From Ketobacter sp963922875 (GTDB taxonomy: Bacteria; Pseudomonadota; Gammaproteobacteria; Pseudomonadales; Ketobacteraceae): a stretch of 64,000 nt of DNA. The notes under the pieces were generated by a model, which made no database searches, was not told where the DNA came from, and saw only the letters and a program-made list of their open reading frames with translations. The stretch spans positions 62,001 through 126,000 of the forward strand of contig CAWUJH010000011.1 of the NCBI GenBank assembly GCA_963922875.1, written 5' to 3'. Positions 17,241-26,339 of the stretch are shown here, piece after piece; position 1 is the first letter of the stretch; every line of letters starts with the position of its first letter. Both the position numbers and the translations under genes were made by a program.

Positions 17241-18809
17241 ATGATGAGTAAACCCATTAAACGCGCACTGATAAGTGTTTCCGATAAAACCGGAATTGTG
17301 GACTTCGCCCGCTCCTTGGAGCAACTCGGAGTGGAAATACTTTCCACTGGTGGCACGTACAAGTTATTGGTCGATCAAGGTGTTAAAGCCATTGAAGTCT
17401 CTGATTATACTGGCTTCCCCGAAATGATGGATGGACGGGTCAAGACTTTACATCCCAAAGTTCACGGCGGCATCCTCGGGCGTCGTGAGACAGATGCTGA
17501 AATCATGGCGCAACACGACATTACTCCCATTGACCTGGTTGTGGTTAATCTTTACCCCTTCGAGAAAACCGTTGCCAATCCAGATTGTGATTTACCCACG
17601 GCTATTGAAAACATCGATATCGGTGGCCCCACCATGGTTCGCTCTGCGGCCAAGAACCATCGCTGGGTCACTATTGTGGTGAACGCCGCCGACTATGCGA
17701 GAATTCTGCAGGAAATGGAAGCCAACAATGGCGCAGTACTGGACGGAACCCGATTTGAAATGGCGCTGACTGCTTTTGAGCACACCGCCGCTTATGACGG
17801 TGCTATCGCCAATTATCTCGGCTCACTAGGGGCCAACAATAAGCCCAATCAATTTCCCCGCACCTTTAACACCCAGTTCGTTAAAGTGCAGGACATGCGT
17901 TATGGGGAAAATCCCCACCAAAAAGCGGCCTTTTATGCTGAAGCTAACGCCCAGGAGCCCAGTGTCAGTAACGCGGTGCAACTGCAGGGCAAGGAGCTTT
18001 CCTTCAATAACGTGGCCGATACAGATGCCGCGTTGGAGTGCGTAAAGTCCTTTAAAGAACCCGCCTGCGTCATTGTAAAACACGCCAACCCCTGTGGTGT
18101 CGCCACTGGCAGCAACCTATTGGAAGCCTACCAACGCGCCTTCCAAACCGATCCTACTTCTGCATTTGGCGGCATAATCGCTTTTAATGAAGCACTGGAC
18201 GAAACCACCGCTCGCGCGATCATTGATCGCCAGTTTGTAGAAGTTATTATTGCTCCCGGAGCTTCTGACGCCGCCATTGCTGTAGTGGCCGAAAAGAAAA
18301 ATGTACGCTTACTCACCTGTAACCCCTGGGGTGACAGGATTCCCGGTTTTGATTTCAAACGGGTTAACGGTGGCTTACTGGTGCAAGATCGGGATAACGG
18401 CATTATTACGGCTGCCGACTTAAAAACCGTGTCGAAACGAGCCCCCACAGAAGCAGAACTGGAAGATTTATTGTTCTGTTGGAAAGTCGCAAAATACGTC
18501 AAATCAAACGCCATTGTTTATGCTCGTGACGGCCAAACCATTGGCATAGGAGCCGGTCAAATGAGCCGCGTATACAGCGCAAAAATTGCGGGCATCAAAG
18601 CCCAGGATGAAGGCTTGCAAGTTCCCGGATCGGTGATGGCCTCCGACGCCTTCTTCCCCTTTCGCGATGGCATAGATGCCGCCGCCCAGGCAGGAATTCG
18701 CGCCATTATTCAACCCGGCGGCTCCATTCGAGATGACGAAGTTATTGCGGCAGCGGACGAGGCCGATATTGCTATGGTGTTCACCGGCATGCGTCACTTT
18801 CGCCATTAA
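17241..18809 (+). CDS. purH: Bifunctional AICAR transformylase / IMP cyclohydrolase
   Basis: A 522-residue enzyme for the last two steps of IMP synthesis. The N-terminal MGS-like IMP cyclohydrolase domain begins RALISVSDKTGIVDFA and includes STGGTYK. The C-terminal transformylase domain carries KHANPCGVA and ends with the conserved MVFTGMRHFRH. Length is normal. The second ATG (17244) is equally possible as the start. purD follows, as in many gammaproteobacteria. Confidence 0.97.
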   Translation: MMSKPIKRALISVSDKTGIVDFARSLEQLGVEILSTGGTYKLLVDQGVKAIEVSDYTGFPEMMDGRVKTLHPKVHGGILGRRETDAEIMAQHDITPIDLVVVNLYPFEKTVANPDCDLPTAIENIDIGGPTMVRSAAKNHRWVTIVVNAADYARILQEMEANNGAVLDGTRFEMALTAFEHTAAYDGAIANYLGSLGANNKPNQFPRTFNTQFVKVQDMRYGENPHQKAAFYAEANAQEPSVSNAVQLQGKELSFNNVADTDAALECVKSFKEPACVIVKHANPCGVATGSNLLEAYQRAFQTDPTSAFGGIIAFNEALDETTARAIIDRQFVEVIIAPGASDAAIAVVAEKKNVRLLTCNPWGDRIPGFDFKRVNGGLLVQDRDNGIITAADLKTVSKRAPTEAELEDLLFCWKVAKYVKSNAIVYARDGQTIGIGAGQMSRVYSAKIAGIKAQDEGLQVPGSVMASDAFFPFRDGIDAAAQAGIRAIIQPGGSIRDDEVIAAADEADIAMVFTGMRHFRH

Positions 18810-18824
18810 ACCCCATCGAATCTG

Positions 18825-18863
18825 TAGAGCGATACTTTAGAGCCATACTTTAGAGCGATAGAC
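18825..18863 (+). repeat. Three 13-bp tandem repeats directly upstream of purD
   Basis: Units at 18825-18837 (TAGAGCGATACTT), 18838-18850 (one base different) and 18851-18863 (diverging in the last three bases) run to two bases before the purD ATG. They occupy the position of the ribosome binding site, and no clear Shine-Dalgarno is visible there. Confidence 0.85.
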
Positions 18864-18865
18864 AA

Positions 18866-20155
18866 ATGAATATATTGATAATTGGGAATGGCGGCCGGGA
18901 ACATGCTCTGGCGTGGAAAGCAGCACAATCACCCTTGGCCGATAAGATTTTTGTTGCCCCTGGTAATGCGGGTACTGCCCTCGAACCGCGAATTGAAAAC
19001 GTGGCGATCGACGTATTAGCTCTGGATGAGTTGGTGGCCTTTGCCAAAGACAACAGCGTTGGACTAACCATTGTTGGCCCAGAAGCACCACTGGTAGCCG
19101 GTGTTGTTGATAAATTTCGCCAAGCGGGATTACGCTGTTTTGGCCCGACGCAAGGCGCAGCCCAGCTGGAAGGGTCAAAAGCGTTTACCAAGGATTTTCT
19201 GGCACGCCACCAGATTCCTACCGCCGCTTACGGTAATTTTACCGATATCGAATCGGCGGTTGCTTATGTTAAGCAACAAGGCGCACCCATCGTGGTGAAA
19301 GCCGATGGGCTGGCCGCAGGTAAAGGCGTTATCCTGGCACAAACCGAAGCCGAAGCCATTGCGGCCATCGAAGACATGCTTGCCGGCAACAAGTTTGGTG
19401 ATGCCGGTAACCGAGTGGTTATTGAAGAGTTTTTAGTGGGTGAAGAAGCCAGTTTTATTTGTATGGTGGATGGAGAGAACGTGCTACCCATGGCGACCTC
19501 CCAAGATCATAAAGCTCGCGACAACGGGGATAAAGGACCGAACACGGGAGGAATGGGCGCTTATTCTCCAGCCCCAGTGGTTACCCCGGAAATCCAGCAG
19601 CGGGTTATGGATGAAGTGATTTATCCCACCGTGAGAGGTATGGCGGCAGAAGGTAATGTGTACACCGGATTTCTTTACGCTGGCTTGATGATTGATGCCA
19701 AGGGAAATCCTAAAGTGCTGGAATACAATTGCCGCTTTGGTGATCCAGAAACCCAACCCATAATGATGCGTTTAAAATCGGATCTGGTTGAACTGTGCAA
19801 TACAGCCATCGATGGTGGCCTGGATAAGGCCAGCGCTGAATGGGATTCTCGTGCTTCGCTAGGCGTGGTATTAGCCGCTGGCGGCTATCCTGACAACTAT
19901 CCAAAAGGCGATGTGATTGAAGGGCTACCCACTAGCGACCAGGAAGACGCCAAAGTGTTCCATGCGGGCACCACACTCTCGGCTGAACAGAAAGTTACCA
20001 CTAATGGCGGCCGCGTACTCTGTGCAGTGGCTTTGGGCGACACCGTTGCCCAAGCCCAAGCCAAAGCGTATGAGCTCACGCAAAAAATTCACTGGGATAA
20101 AGTCTATTATCGAACGGATATTGGCTATCGGGCGATAGAGCGGGAACAGTCTTAA
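18866..20155 (+). CDS. purD: Phosphoribosylamine-glycine ligase
   Basis: A 429-residue ATP-grasp enzyme that joins glycine to phosphoribosylamine in purine synthesis. The N-terminal ILIIGNGGREHALAWK, the ATP-grasp KADGLAAGKGV and the metal/substrate segment NCRFGDPETQ are intact. Length is typical. It follows purH by 56 bases. The upstream 39 bases are a tandem repeat rather than an ordinary ribosome site, so translation may be weak or coupled. Confidence 0.97.
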   Translation: MNILIIGNGGREHALAWKAAQSPLADKIFVAPGNAGTALEPRIENVAIDVLALDELVAFAKDNSVGLTIVGPEAPLVAGVVDKFRQAGLRCFGPTQGAAQLEGSKAFTKDFLARHQIPTAAYGNFTDIESAVAYVKQQGAPIVVKADGLAAGKGVILAQTEAEAIAAIEDMLAGNKFGDAGNRVVIEEFLVGEEASFICMVDGENVLPMATSQDHKARDNGDKGPNTGGMGAYSPAPVVTPEIQQRVMDEVIYPTVRGMAAEGNVYTGFLYAGLMIDAKGNPKVLEYNCRFGDPETQPIMMRLKSDLVELCNTAIDGGLDKASAEWDSRASLGVVLAAGGYPDNYPKGDVIEGLPTSDQEDAKVFHAGTTLSAEQKVTTNGGRVLCAVALGDTVAQAQAKAYELTQKIHWDKVYYRTDIGYRAIEREQS

Positions 20156-20177
20156 CGGCTTAATCGGGATTAATGTA

Positions 20178-20215
20178 AATCAGCTGGTAACACCAACCGG
20201 TGTAACCGGCTGATT
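20178..20215. terminator. Hairpin between convergent purD and the aspartoacylase-like gene
   Basis: AATCAGC (20178-20184) pairs with 20209-20215. Inner GGT/ACC and ACACC/GGTGT arms extend the stem with two mismatches around a four-base loop. Its position between two converging genes suggests a bidirectional terminator, though T-runs are short. Confidence 0.55.
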
Positions 20216-20234
20216 GTGCATAGCCTTTTACACC

Positions 20235-21254
20235 CTACCCCAAATCCAAATCCTGGCGAAATTCCTCCACTACGGATTCCACATTATCAATATCGTCAAA
20301 GCGGGCCAGGTGCAGCAAGGCTTCGCCTTCGTTGACTAAAGGTATATTGGTATTACCGATCAAGATACCGGAAAAAGGCGCGCGGACTTCCGATTCACTG
20401 CCACCGAGAGGGCCATCGATAATTCCCAACAATTGATCCCGCGCCACTCGATCACCTAATTTCAGGCGACAACGAAACAAACCATCAGCCGGTGCTCGTA
20501 CCCAACTCGATGAGTTGGCCACAAAACTTTCCACCGCTTTTTTGACAACTTTTCGAGGGGGCAACATTTGCAAATGGGTCATCACATTGCGCACGCCTTT
20601 GACCCCAATATGAATCGCCGCTTCATCAAACCGCAAAGCTTCTCCTGCTTCATAAGTAATAATGGGAATACCCAAATCATCACCAGTACCCCGTAAAGTG
20701 CCATCGCGAATTGGGGCATTGATGACCAGCGGAACCCCAAAGGCATGAGCCAGCTCTGCCGCCTGACTATTCTCCAGGTGTACTCGAATTTGCGGCATAT
20801 TGGAACGATGAATCGCTCCAGTGTGAAGATCGATAGCGCAATCACACTTTTTAAGGATTTCCTGTACAAACAAATTAGCCACGCGACCACCCAAAGAGCC
20901 GGATTCAGAGCCTGGGAAACAGCGATTAAGATCGCGCCGATCCGGCAAATAGCGAGATCGATGAATGATGCCCAAAACATTCACCATCGGCACAGCAATA
21001 ATGGTGCCGCGCAATTGATCCAACCAACGCGCCGCTAAAATCCGCCTCACCACTTCGATACCATTCAACTCATCGCCATGAATGGCAGCACACACCAGTA
21101 ATACGGGGCCAGACTTACGACCATTGACCACTTGGACAGGTATAGCCATATCGGTATGAGTATAGAGCTGGCCAATGGGTATATTGAAACGTCGCTGAGT
21201 ATTAGCGGGAATGGTTTCGCCAAATAGCTCTATAGCGAAAGGCATTTTTGACAT
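20235..21254 (-). CDS. Succinylglutamate desuccinylase/aspartoacylase family hydrolase
   Basis: A 339-residue zinc carboxypeptidase-like (M14 fold) protein. The zinc ligands are visible as H59 and E62 in AAIHGDELNG, and H141 in DLHTGA. The C-terminal part (from about 250) resembles a small beta-barrel or lipoyl-like domain. It starts three bases after the rimK stop with GAGGAT ahead of the ATG, so the two are tightly coupled. The pairing with RimK is common in gammaproteobacteria. A role in removing or trimming glutamate added by RimK is a reasonable inference, not shown by the sequence. Confidence 0.85.
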   Translation of the reverse strand: MSKMPFAIELFGETIPANTQRRFNIPIGQLYTHTDMAIPVQVVNGRKSGPVLLVCAAIHGDELNGIEVVRRILAARWLDQLRGTIIAVPMVNVLGIIHRSRYLPDRRDLNRCFPGSESGSLGGRVANLFVQEILKKCDCAIDLHTGAIHRSNMPQIRVHLENSQAAELAHAFGVPLVINAPIRDGTLRGTGDDLGIPIITYEAGEALRFDEAAIHIGVKGVRNVMTHLQMLPPRKVVKKAVESFVANSSSWVRAPADGLFRCRLKLGDRVARDQLLGIIDGPLGGSESEVRAPFSGILIGNTNIPLVNEGEALLHLARFDDIDNVESVVEEFRQDLDLG

Positions 21255-21257
21255 GGT

Positions 21258-22169
21258 TTATCCTCGTCCCACAGTACGACTATTGGCCGTGCCATCAGTG
21301 ATTTTCTTTTCTATATAACCATAGATCAAACTGGCAATATCACGCTCAGTGGATTGTTCAATGCCTTCCAATCCCGGCGAAGAGTTAACTTCCATCACCA
21401 ACGGGCCATGGTTAGACCGTATCAGATCCACGCCCGCCACACTCAACCCCATGATCTTTGCCGCTCGAACCGCCGTGGTTCGCTCTTCCGGGGTAATTTT
21501 CACTAGTGAGGCAGAACCGCCTCGATGCAAATTAGACCGAAATTCACCCGGCTTTGCCTGCCGTTTCATAGCCGCTACCACTTTGTCACCAATCACCAGA
21601 CAACGGATGTCAGCACCGGAGGATTCAGCGATATACTCCTGAATTAAAATGTTCGCTTTGAGACCCAAAAAAGCCTCTATGACGCTTTCTGCCACTTTAC
21701 GGGTTTCCGCTAACACAACACCAATGCCCTGGGTACCTTCCAACAGTTTAACCACTAAAGGCGCGCCACCTACCATATCGATCAAGTCGGGAATTTCATC
21801 CGGCGAGTGAGCGAAACCGGTAACTGGCATGCCCACGCCTTTACGAGACAGCAATTGCAAGGAGCGCAGTTTGTCCCGCGACCGCGAAATGGCCACGGAT
21901 TCATTCACGGAATAAACGCCCATCATTTCAAACTGGCGCACCACCGCTGTTCCGTAAAATGTGATAGAAGCACCAATGCGAGGGATAATCGCGTCAAAAC
22001 CCTCCAATGCCTCACCTTTATAATGGATCGTTGGCTTGTGAGTGGCCATATTCATATAACAACGCAGTGTGTCCACCACCCGCACTTCATGCCCACGCTG
22101 CTCCCCCGCCTCAACCAATCGCTTAGTGGAGTAAAGTTTTGGGTTTCTGGACAAAATCGCGACTTTCAT
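21258..22169 (-). CDS. rimK: RimK-type ATP-grasp ligase (ribosomal S6 glutamate ligase)
   Basis: A 303-residue ATP-grasp ligase closely matching RimK, which adds glutamates to the C-terminus of ribosomal protein S6 and can make poly-alpha-glutamate. The start MKVAILSRNPKLYSTKRLVEA, the ATP-binding EGTQGIGVVLAE region and the catalytic metal segment MEVNSSPGLEGIE are intact. AAAGGAAA precedes the ATG. It is divergent from the cNMP-domain gene across 181 bases that show no other feature. Confidence 0.93.
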   Translation of the reverse strand: MKVAILSRNPKLYSTKRLVEAGEQRGHEVRVVDTLRCYMNMATHKPTIHYKGEALEGFDAIIPRIGASITFYGTAVVRQFEMMGVYSVNESVAISRSRDKLRSLQLLSRKGVGMPVTGFAHSPDEIPDLIDMVGGAPLVVKLLEGTQGIGVVLAETRKVAESVIEAFLGLKANILIQEYIAESSGADIRCLVIGDKVVAAMKRQAKPGEFRSNLHRGGSASLVKITPEERTTAVRAAKIMGLSVAGVDLIRSNHGPLVMEVNSSPGLEGIEQSTERDIASLIYGYIEKKITDGTANSRTVGRG

Positions 22170-22350
22170 TCAATTTCCTTTCCGAAAAGTTTGAGCTCTG
22201 GAGAGCCCGGATTACAGGGCCCTAGTCTCAAGGTATCTGCGATCAAGATCAAGATATTGAGACGAAAATCCCAAGTCTCCCACTGCATGGCTCCCCCTGT
22301 ATGTGTCCTGATCTATACTGGTAACTATCTGCTCGCTTAACGGTTTCACT

Positions 22351-23370
22351 ATGTCCAACCTCTCACAAGAAATAATTAATGCTAAAATCGCCAAGCTCTC
22401 GCCATTCAATGAGTTAAGTGCCCCGGCCCTGCAAGAGGCCTTAAAATATTGCGAGGTATTCAACGCACCGGCACGCAAGAAACTCTTCAAACGCGGAGAA
22501 CAGGACGACAACAGCTATTATCTGCTAACCGGGACAGTGAATTTAATTGATGAGAATTTCAACAGCTTCATCTACGAAAGTGATGACCCTCGCTGCCTGA
22601 ATCCTTTGGACAATAATGCTACACATCAATTCTCGGCGATTACCACCGAAGATAGCCATGTCCTAAAAGTCAATAAGATGCAGCTTGATTTGGCCATGAC
22701 CTGGGAGTCGGCCAATTTGGAAGTCAGCCTTGATGCGACAGATGGTGGCTCAGACTGGATGTCCGCTTTGTTGGATTCCGACGTTTTCGCTAAAGTTCCA
22801 CCCACCAATATCCAGCAACTGTTTAGCTCTTTTGAAACGCTGGAATTTAGCGCTGGAACCACCGTAATAAAGGAAAATGACGTGGGTGACTCATTTTTTG
22901 TTATTCAGGAGGGACAGGCCGAAGTTAGCGCCCAATCGGAGCAAGGGGAACAAGTCCTGGCTCACTTAAAACCAGGGCAATTTTTTGGTGAAGAAGCCTT
23001 AATCGGAGAAACTACCCGTAACGCAACCGTTACCATGAAAACTGACGGCAAACTGATGCGACTGGATAAGGACACCTTCAAACAGCTATTAGAGCAGCCA
23101 GTACTGAACTCTTTAACGGAGAAGGACCTAGAAGCGATCGTGGCGGATGGCACAAAACTTTGCTTACTGGATGTGCGCCTCACCGGCGAATACCGCCATT
23201 CACACCGAGAAAACAGCGTTAATATTCCCCTCAACCGATTAAGGGCAAGACTGCCCCAACTCAGTACCGGTACCATCTATGTAATACCCAACAACGCCGG
23301 GCCCCGCAGTGAACTGGGCGTCTATTTACTGGTAAAGGCGGGACTACAAGCCTATCTTTTGAAAGAATAA
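22351..23370 (+). CDS. Double cyclic-nucleotide-binding protein with a degenerate rhodanese domain
   Basis: A 339-residue soluble protein. The first cNMP-like domain (about 15-120) looks degenerate. The second (about 145-245) has a good phosphate-binding cassette, FGEEALIGETTRNATV, with R223. The C-terminal region (about 265-339) resembles a rhodanese domain, but the active-site loop reads IPNNAGPRS with no cysteine, so sulfur transfer is unlikely. There is no helix-turn-helix, so it is not a CRP-type DNA binder. It could be a cAMP- or cGMP-responsive partner protein. The next gene downstream is a hybrid kinase, 143 bases away. Confidence 0.82.
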   Translation: MSNLSQEIINAKIAKLSPFNELSAPALQEALKYCEVFNAPARKKLFKRGEQDDNSYYLLTGTVNLIDENFNSFIYESDDPRCLNPLDNNATHQFSAITTEDSHVLKVNKMQLDLAMTWESANLEVSLDATDGGSDWMSALLDSDVFAKVPPTNIQQLFSSFETLEFSAGTTVIKENDVGDSFFVIQEGQAEVSAQSEQGEQVLAHLKPGQFFGEEALIGETTRNATVTMKTDGKLMRLDKDTFKQLLEQPVLNSLTEKDLEAIVADGTKLCLLDVRLTGEYRHSHRENSVNIPLNRLRARLPQLSTGTIYVIPNNAGPRSELGVYLLVKAGLQAYLLKE

Positions 23371-23513
23371 AGCGCTAAATTCGCGGAATTGATGAACATT
23401 TAACACCGAAAAAGCGCTTTTTAATGATAATAAACCCCTCGCAGAGTAGGATTTGTTATAGACATTGATATAATTAGCACGAAAAATACTCAGCGCAGGA
23501 TGCCCCAGTAAGA

Positions 23514-26339
23514 ATGAAGAGTGTAGTCAACATAGCCGCCCCAAACACTGTCCTAGGCTACTTTGCTTTAGCGCTCTGCTTGTTTCTTTTTACTTCATCA
23601 AGCTACGCTAAACTGGAAATTGACTCAGACCAATTCAATTTACAAATCACCCAGAATGCGTCCTATTTTGAAGATTCCAGCAATTACTATAAAGCCGAAG
23701 ATTTTCTAGAAAAATCTTTGGCTCAACAATTCACCCCGACACGGACACCCATTTTTCGTCTGGGCTATACCGCTTCCACCCTCTGGCTTGAACTGGAGAT
23801 GGAAAATGTTCTTACCCGGCCAGTCACGGCTTTTTTGTACGTCACACTGCCCAATCTGGCGCTGTTTGAGATCTACAGCTTTAATCACAACGGCATTGCA
23901 TTATTGGAGACTTCGGGCAATGCCACAGAAAATGTCCATGGCTCAGTCCCCCATCGGTCACCCGTATCCAAGCTAACCCTGGTTTCCGGTACCAATAAAT
24001 ACCTCATTAGAATCAAAACCAACCAGTACCTAAACTTCACTTTGAAGCTGGCCGATCCCGTTTCCTTCTATCAAGAACAGTTCAGCAAACATTTGTTGTC
24101 CGGACTAACCGTCGGTGCTTTGATCATGCTTTGTATCTTTGGCATCGCGGGGTATGTTAGAGACCGCGAACCCACCTATTTGGCTTTCATTTTTTATACG
24201 GCAAGCATCGGTATTTATACTGCCTCAAGCTTAGGCTATGTTGGCTTTTATTGGTTTCCCCTCCCCAATTTAAGCCCGCGTCTGGAAACCCTCACCTTGT
24301 TATTAATAAGCGGTTCAATGTTGATTTTCAGCCGTCTTCTTTTTGATATTCCAAGCCACCGCAAACGACTCAATGTGTTGTGTCTTGCCGTTCTGGGATT
24401 AATCAGTAGTGGCGCTGTTATTAGCTTTGCCATGGAAACCCAGACCGCCTCAGAGTTTGGTGCGTTACTAACCCTAATTGCGATTCCCTTTAATTTTTAC
24501 CTGACAGCCAGTCGGGCGATGGACGGCACCAAGACCGCCCGCTGGATGATATTGCCAAGTCTGCTAATGATCGTATTGGGCGGCCTTACGGCACAAAATG
24601 TGTTTGGTATTTTGGCGTTTGGGTCGGGCACGCTCTGGCTATTGATTATCGCTTTAATGGCGCATTGTTTGTTCGGTGCGCTGGCTGTTGCTATGCGGCA
24701 ACATGACGCCCGGGTAAACCAAGAAAAACAACGCCAGCAAATTGCAATAAAAGAAGCTTCACGGGGCGCAAAGACAGAATTCCTGGCTCAAATAAGCCAT
24801 GAAATCCGCACGCCGATGAATGGTATTTTGGGTATGGCTGAACTATTAGCGGATTCGCCACTAACGAACTCCCAAGAAGATTATATTAAAACCATAAATA
24901 CCTCAGGCAGCAACTTACTAAAAATCCTCGACGATATTTTAGATTATTCAAAAATTGAGACAGGCAACCTTAATCTCGATATCACGTCTTTCGATATCGG
25001 GCTCGCCTTAACGGAATGTGTGGAGTCCTTTAAGGACGTCGCTGCGGAAAAAAATCTAGAACTCGCCACCCACATGGACCGTAATATTCCATTTCAGGTA
25101 AAAGGTGACCCTGCCCGAGTTCGTCAGGTGCTGGCTAATTTATTGTCCAACGCCACCAAATTTACCGAACGAGGCAGCATACACGTTCATATTGCACTCG
25201 ATACTGAACGTGGACCCAACTTTGTTAAAGTGACAATAAGTGATACAGGAATCGGAATCAACCGCGAACAATTACTGGATTTGTTTGGTCAAAATGAAGA
25301 TCACCTACAGCAATTGGGCCATCACGGCCTGGGGCTTCCTATCTCGCAGCGTCTAGTGGAGCTTATGGGTGGTGAAATGGGAGCCAACAGCCAACCCAAT
25401 CGCGGCAGCACTTTCTGGTTCAGCATTCCCCTGGAACCCGATCCTCACAGCCAGGATCAGCCTTTATTTGCCGAACAGCTACAGGGCATGCGCCTGTTGA
25501 TTGTGGATGACAATGCCTCTTGTCGTTTAGTACTGCAGCAACAAGCAAACAGCTGGGGTATGAATATCAGCGCAGCCTCCAACGGCAAACAAGCACTGGC
25601 CATGCTGCATAACCAGGCTGTTATTCACGAACCCTTTGACATTGTTATACTCGACCATGAAATGCCGGGCATGAGCGGCATGGAATTAGCCGCCAAAATA
25701 AAAGAAGATACGATCGTGAACAACGATCCTCTGGTGCTCATGCTCACCGGATTAAGCATGGCACCCAGCAACTCGGCCGCCCGTAACGCAGGCATTCGCA
25801 GAGTGATTAACAAGCCCATCACCGGTCGCCTGTTGCGCTCAACCCTGCTGGAAGAACTGGCTCATTTACGGCGTATTCAAGCAGATCATCCACCGATTAA
25901 GGATAACATCGCACCTCTGCCACCCATGAAAGTTCTGGTAGCGGAAGATCATCACCTGTCGCAAAAAGTCATCAAAGGAATGCTGTCCCGTTTGGGAGTC
26001 AGCGCCACGACCGTAGACGACGGCGCGGCAGCGGTAGCACAAATCAAAGAGCAGGATTACGATTTGATCTTGATGGACTGTGAGATGCCGGTGATGAGTG
26101 GTTTCGATGCGGCGAAGGAAATACGCGCTTGGGAGCAAGCTGAATCCAGACGCCCAGTCCCTATTATCGCCCTCACGGCCCACATAATGGACGAGCACAA
26201 AGAGCATAGCCTCCAGTGTGGCATGAATGCCCATTTATCCAAACCCATTGAGCTGAGCGAACTGCGTGATATTCTGCTGGAATGGTTTTCGGCTTACGAC
26301 AACCAGGACCCCCCGTTCGATCAACGCAACCTGGGCTAA
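23514..26339 (+). CDS. 7TMR-DISM hybrid sensor histidine kinase with two receiver domains
   Basis: A 941-residue inner-membrane sensor. A signal-like N-terminal segment (to about residue 32) precedes a periplasmic 7TMR-DISM extracellular domain (about 35-180). Seven transmembrane helices follow (about 190-395), then a short coiled coil, HisKA with the phospho-accepting H429 in SHEIRTP, a HATPase domain, and two receivers whose acceptor aspartates are D714 and D855. DISM domains are thought to sense sugars or other small ligands. No dedicated response regulator is adjacent. The 3' end overlaps the convergent AAA ATPase gene by four bases. Confidence 0.92.
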   Translation: MKSVVNIAAPNTVLGYFALALCLFLFTSSSYAKLEIDSDQFNLQITQNASYFEDSSNYYKAEDFLEKSLAQQFTPTRTPIFRLGYTASTLWLELEMENVLTRPVTAFLYVTLPNLALFEIYSFNHNGIALLETSGNATENVHGSVPHRSPVSKLTLVSGTNKYLIRIKTNQYLNFTLKLADPVSFYQEQFSKHLLSGLTVGALIMLCIFGIAGYVRDREPTYLAFIFYTASIGIYTASSLGYVGFYWFPLPNLSPRLETLTLLLISGSMLIFSRLLFDIPSHRKRLNVLCLAVLGLISSGAVISFAMETQTASEFGALLTLIAIPFNFYLTASRAMDGTKTARWMILPSLLMIVLGGLTAQNVFGILAFGSGTLWLLIIALMAHCLFGALAVAMRQHDARVNQEKQRQQIAIKEASRGAKTEFLAQISHEIRTPMNGILGMAELLADSPLTNSQEDYIKTINTSGSNLLKILDDILDYSKIETGNLNLDITSFDIGLALTECVESFKDVAAEKNLELATHMDRNIPFQVKGDPARVRQVLANLLSNATKFTERGSIHVHIALDTERGPNFVKVTISDTGIGINREQLLDLFGQNEDHLQQLGHHGLGLPISQRLVELMGGEMGANSQPNRGSTFWFSIPLEPDPHSQDQPLFAEQLQGMRLLIVDDNASCRLVLQQQANSWGMNISAASNGKQALAMLHNQAVIHEPFDIVILDHEMPGMSGMELAAKIKEDTIVNNDPLVLMLTGLSMAPSNSAARNAGIRRVINKPITGRLLRSTLLEELAHLRRIQADHPPIKDNIAPLPPMKVLVAEDHHLSQKVIKGMLSRLGVSATTVDDGAAAVAQIKEQDYDLILMDCEMPVMSGFDAAKEIRAWEQAESRRPVPIIALTAHIMDEHKEHSLQCGMNAHLSKPIELSELRDILLEWFSAYDNQDPPFDQRNLG

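Noticed and set aside
23369..23413. Terminator after the cNMP-rhodanese gene
   Set aside because: AAAGCGCT and AGCGCTTTTT are complementary but about 30 bases apart and individually palindromic, so the hairpin is ambiguous.
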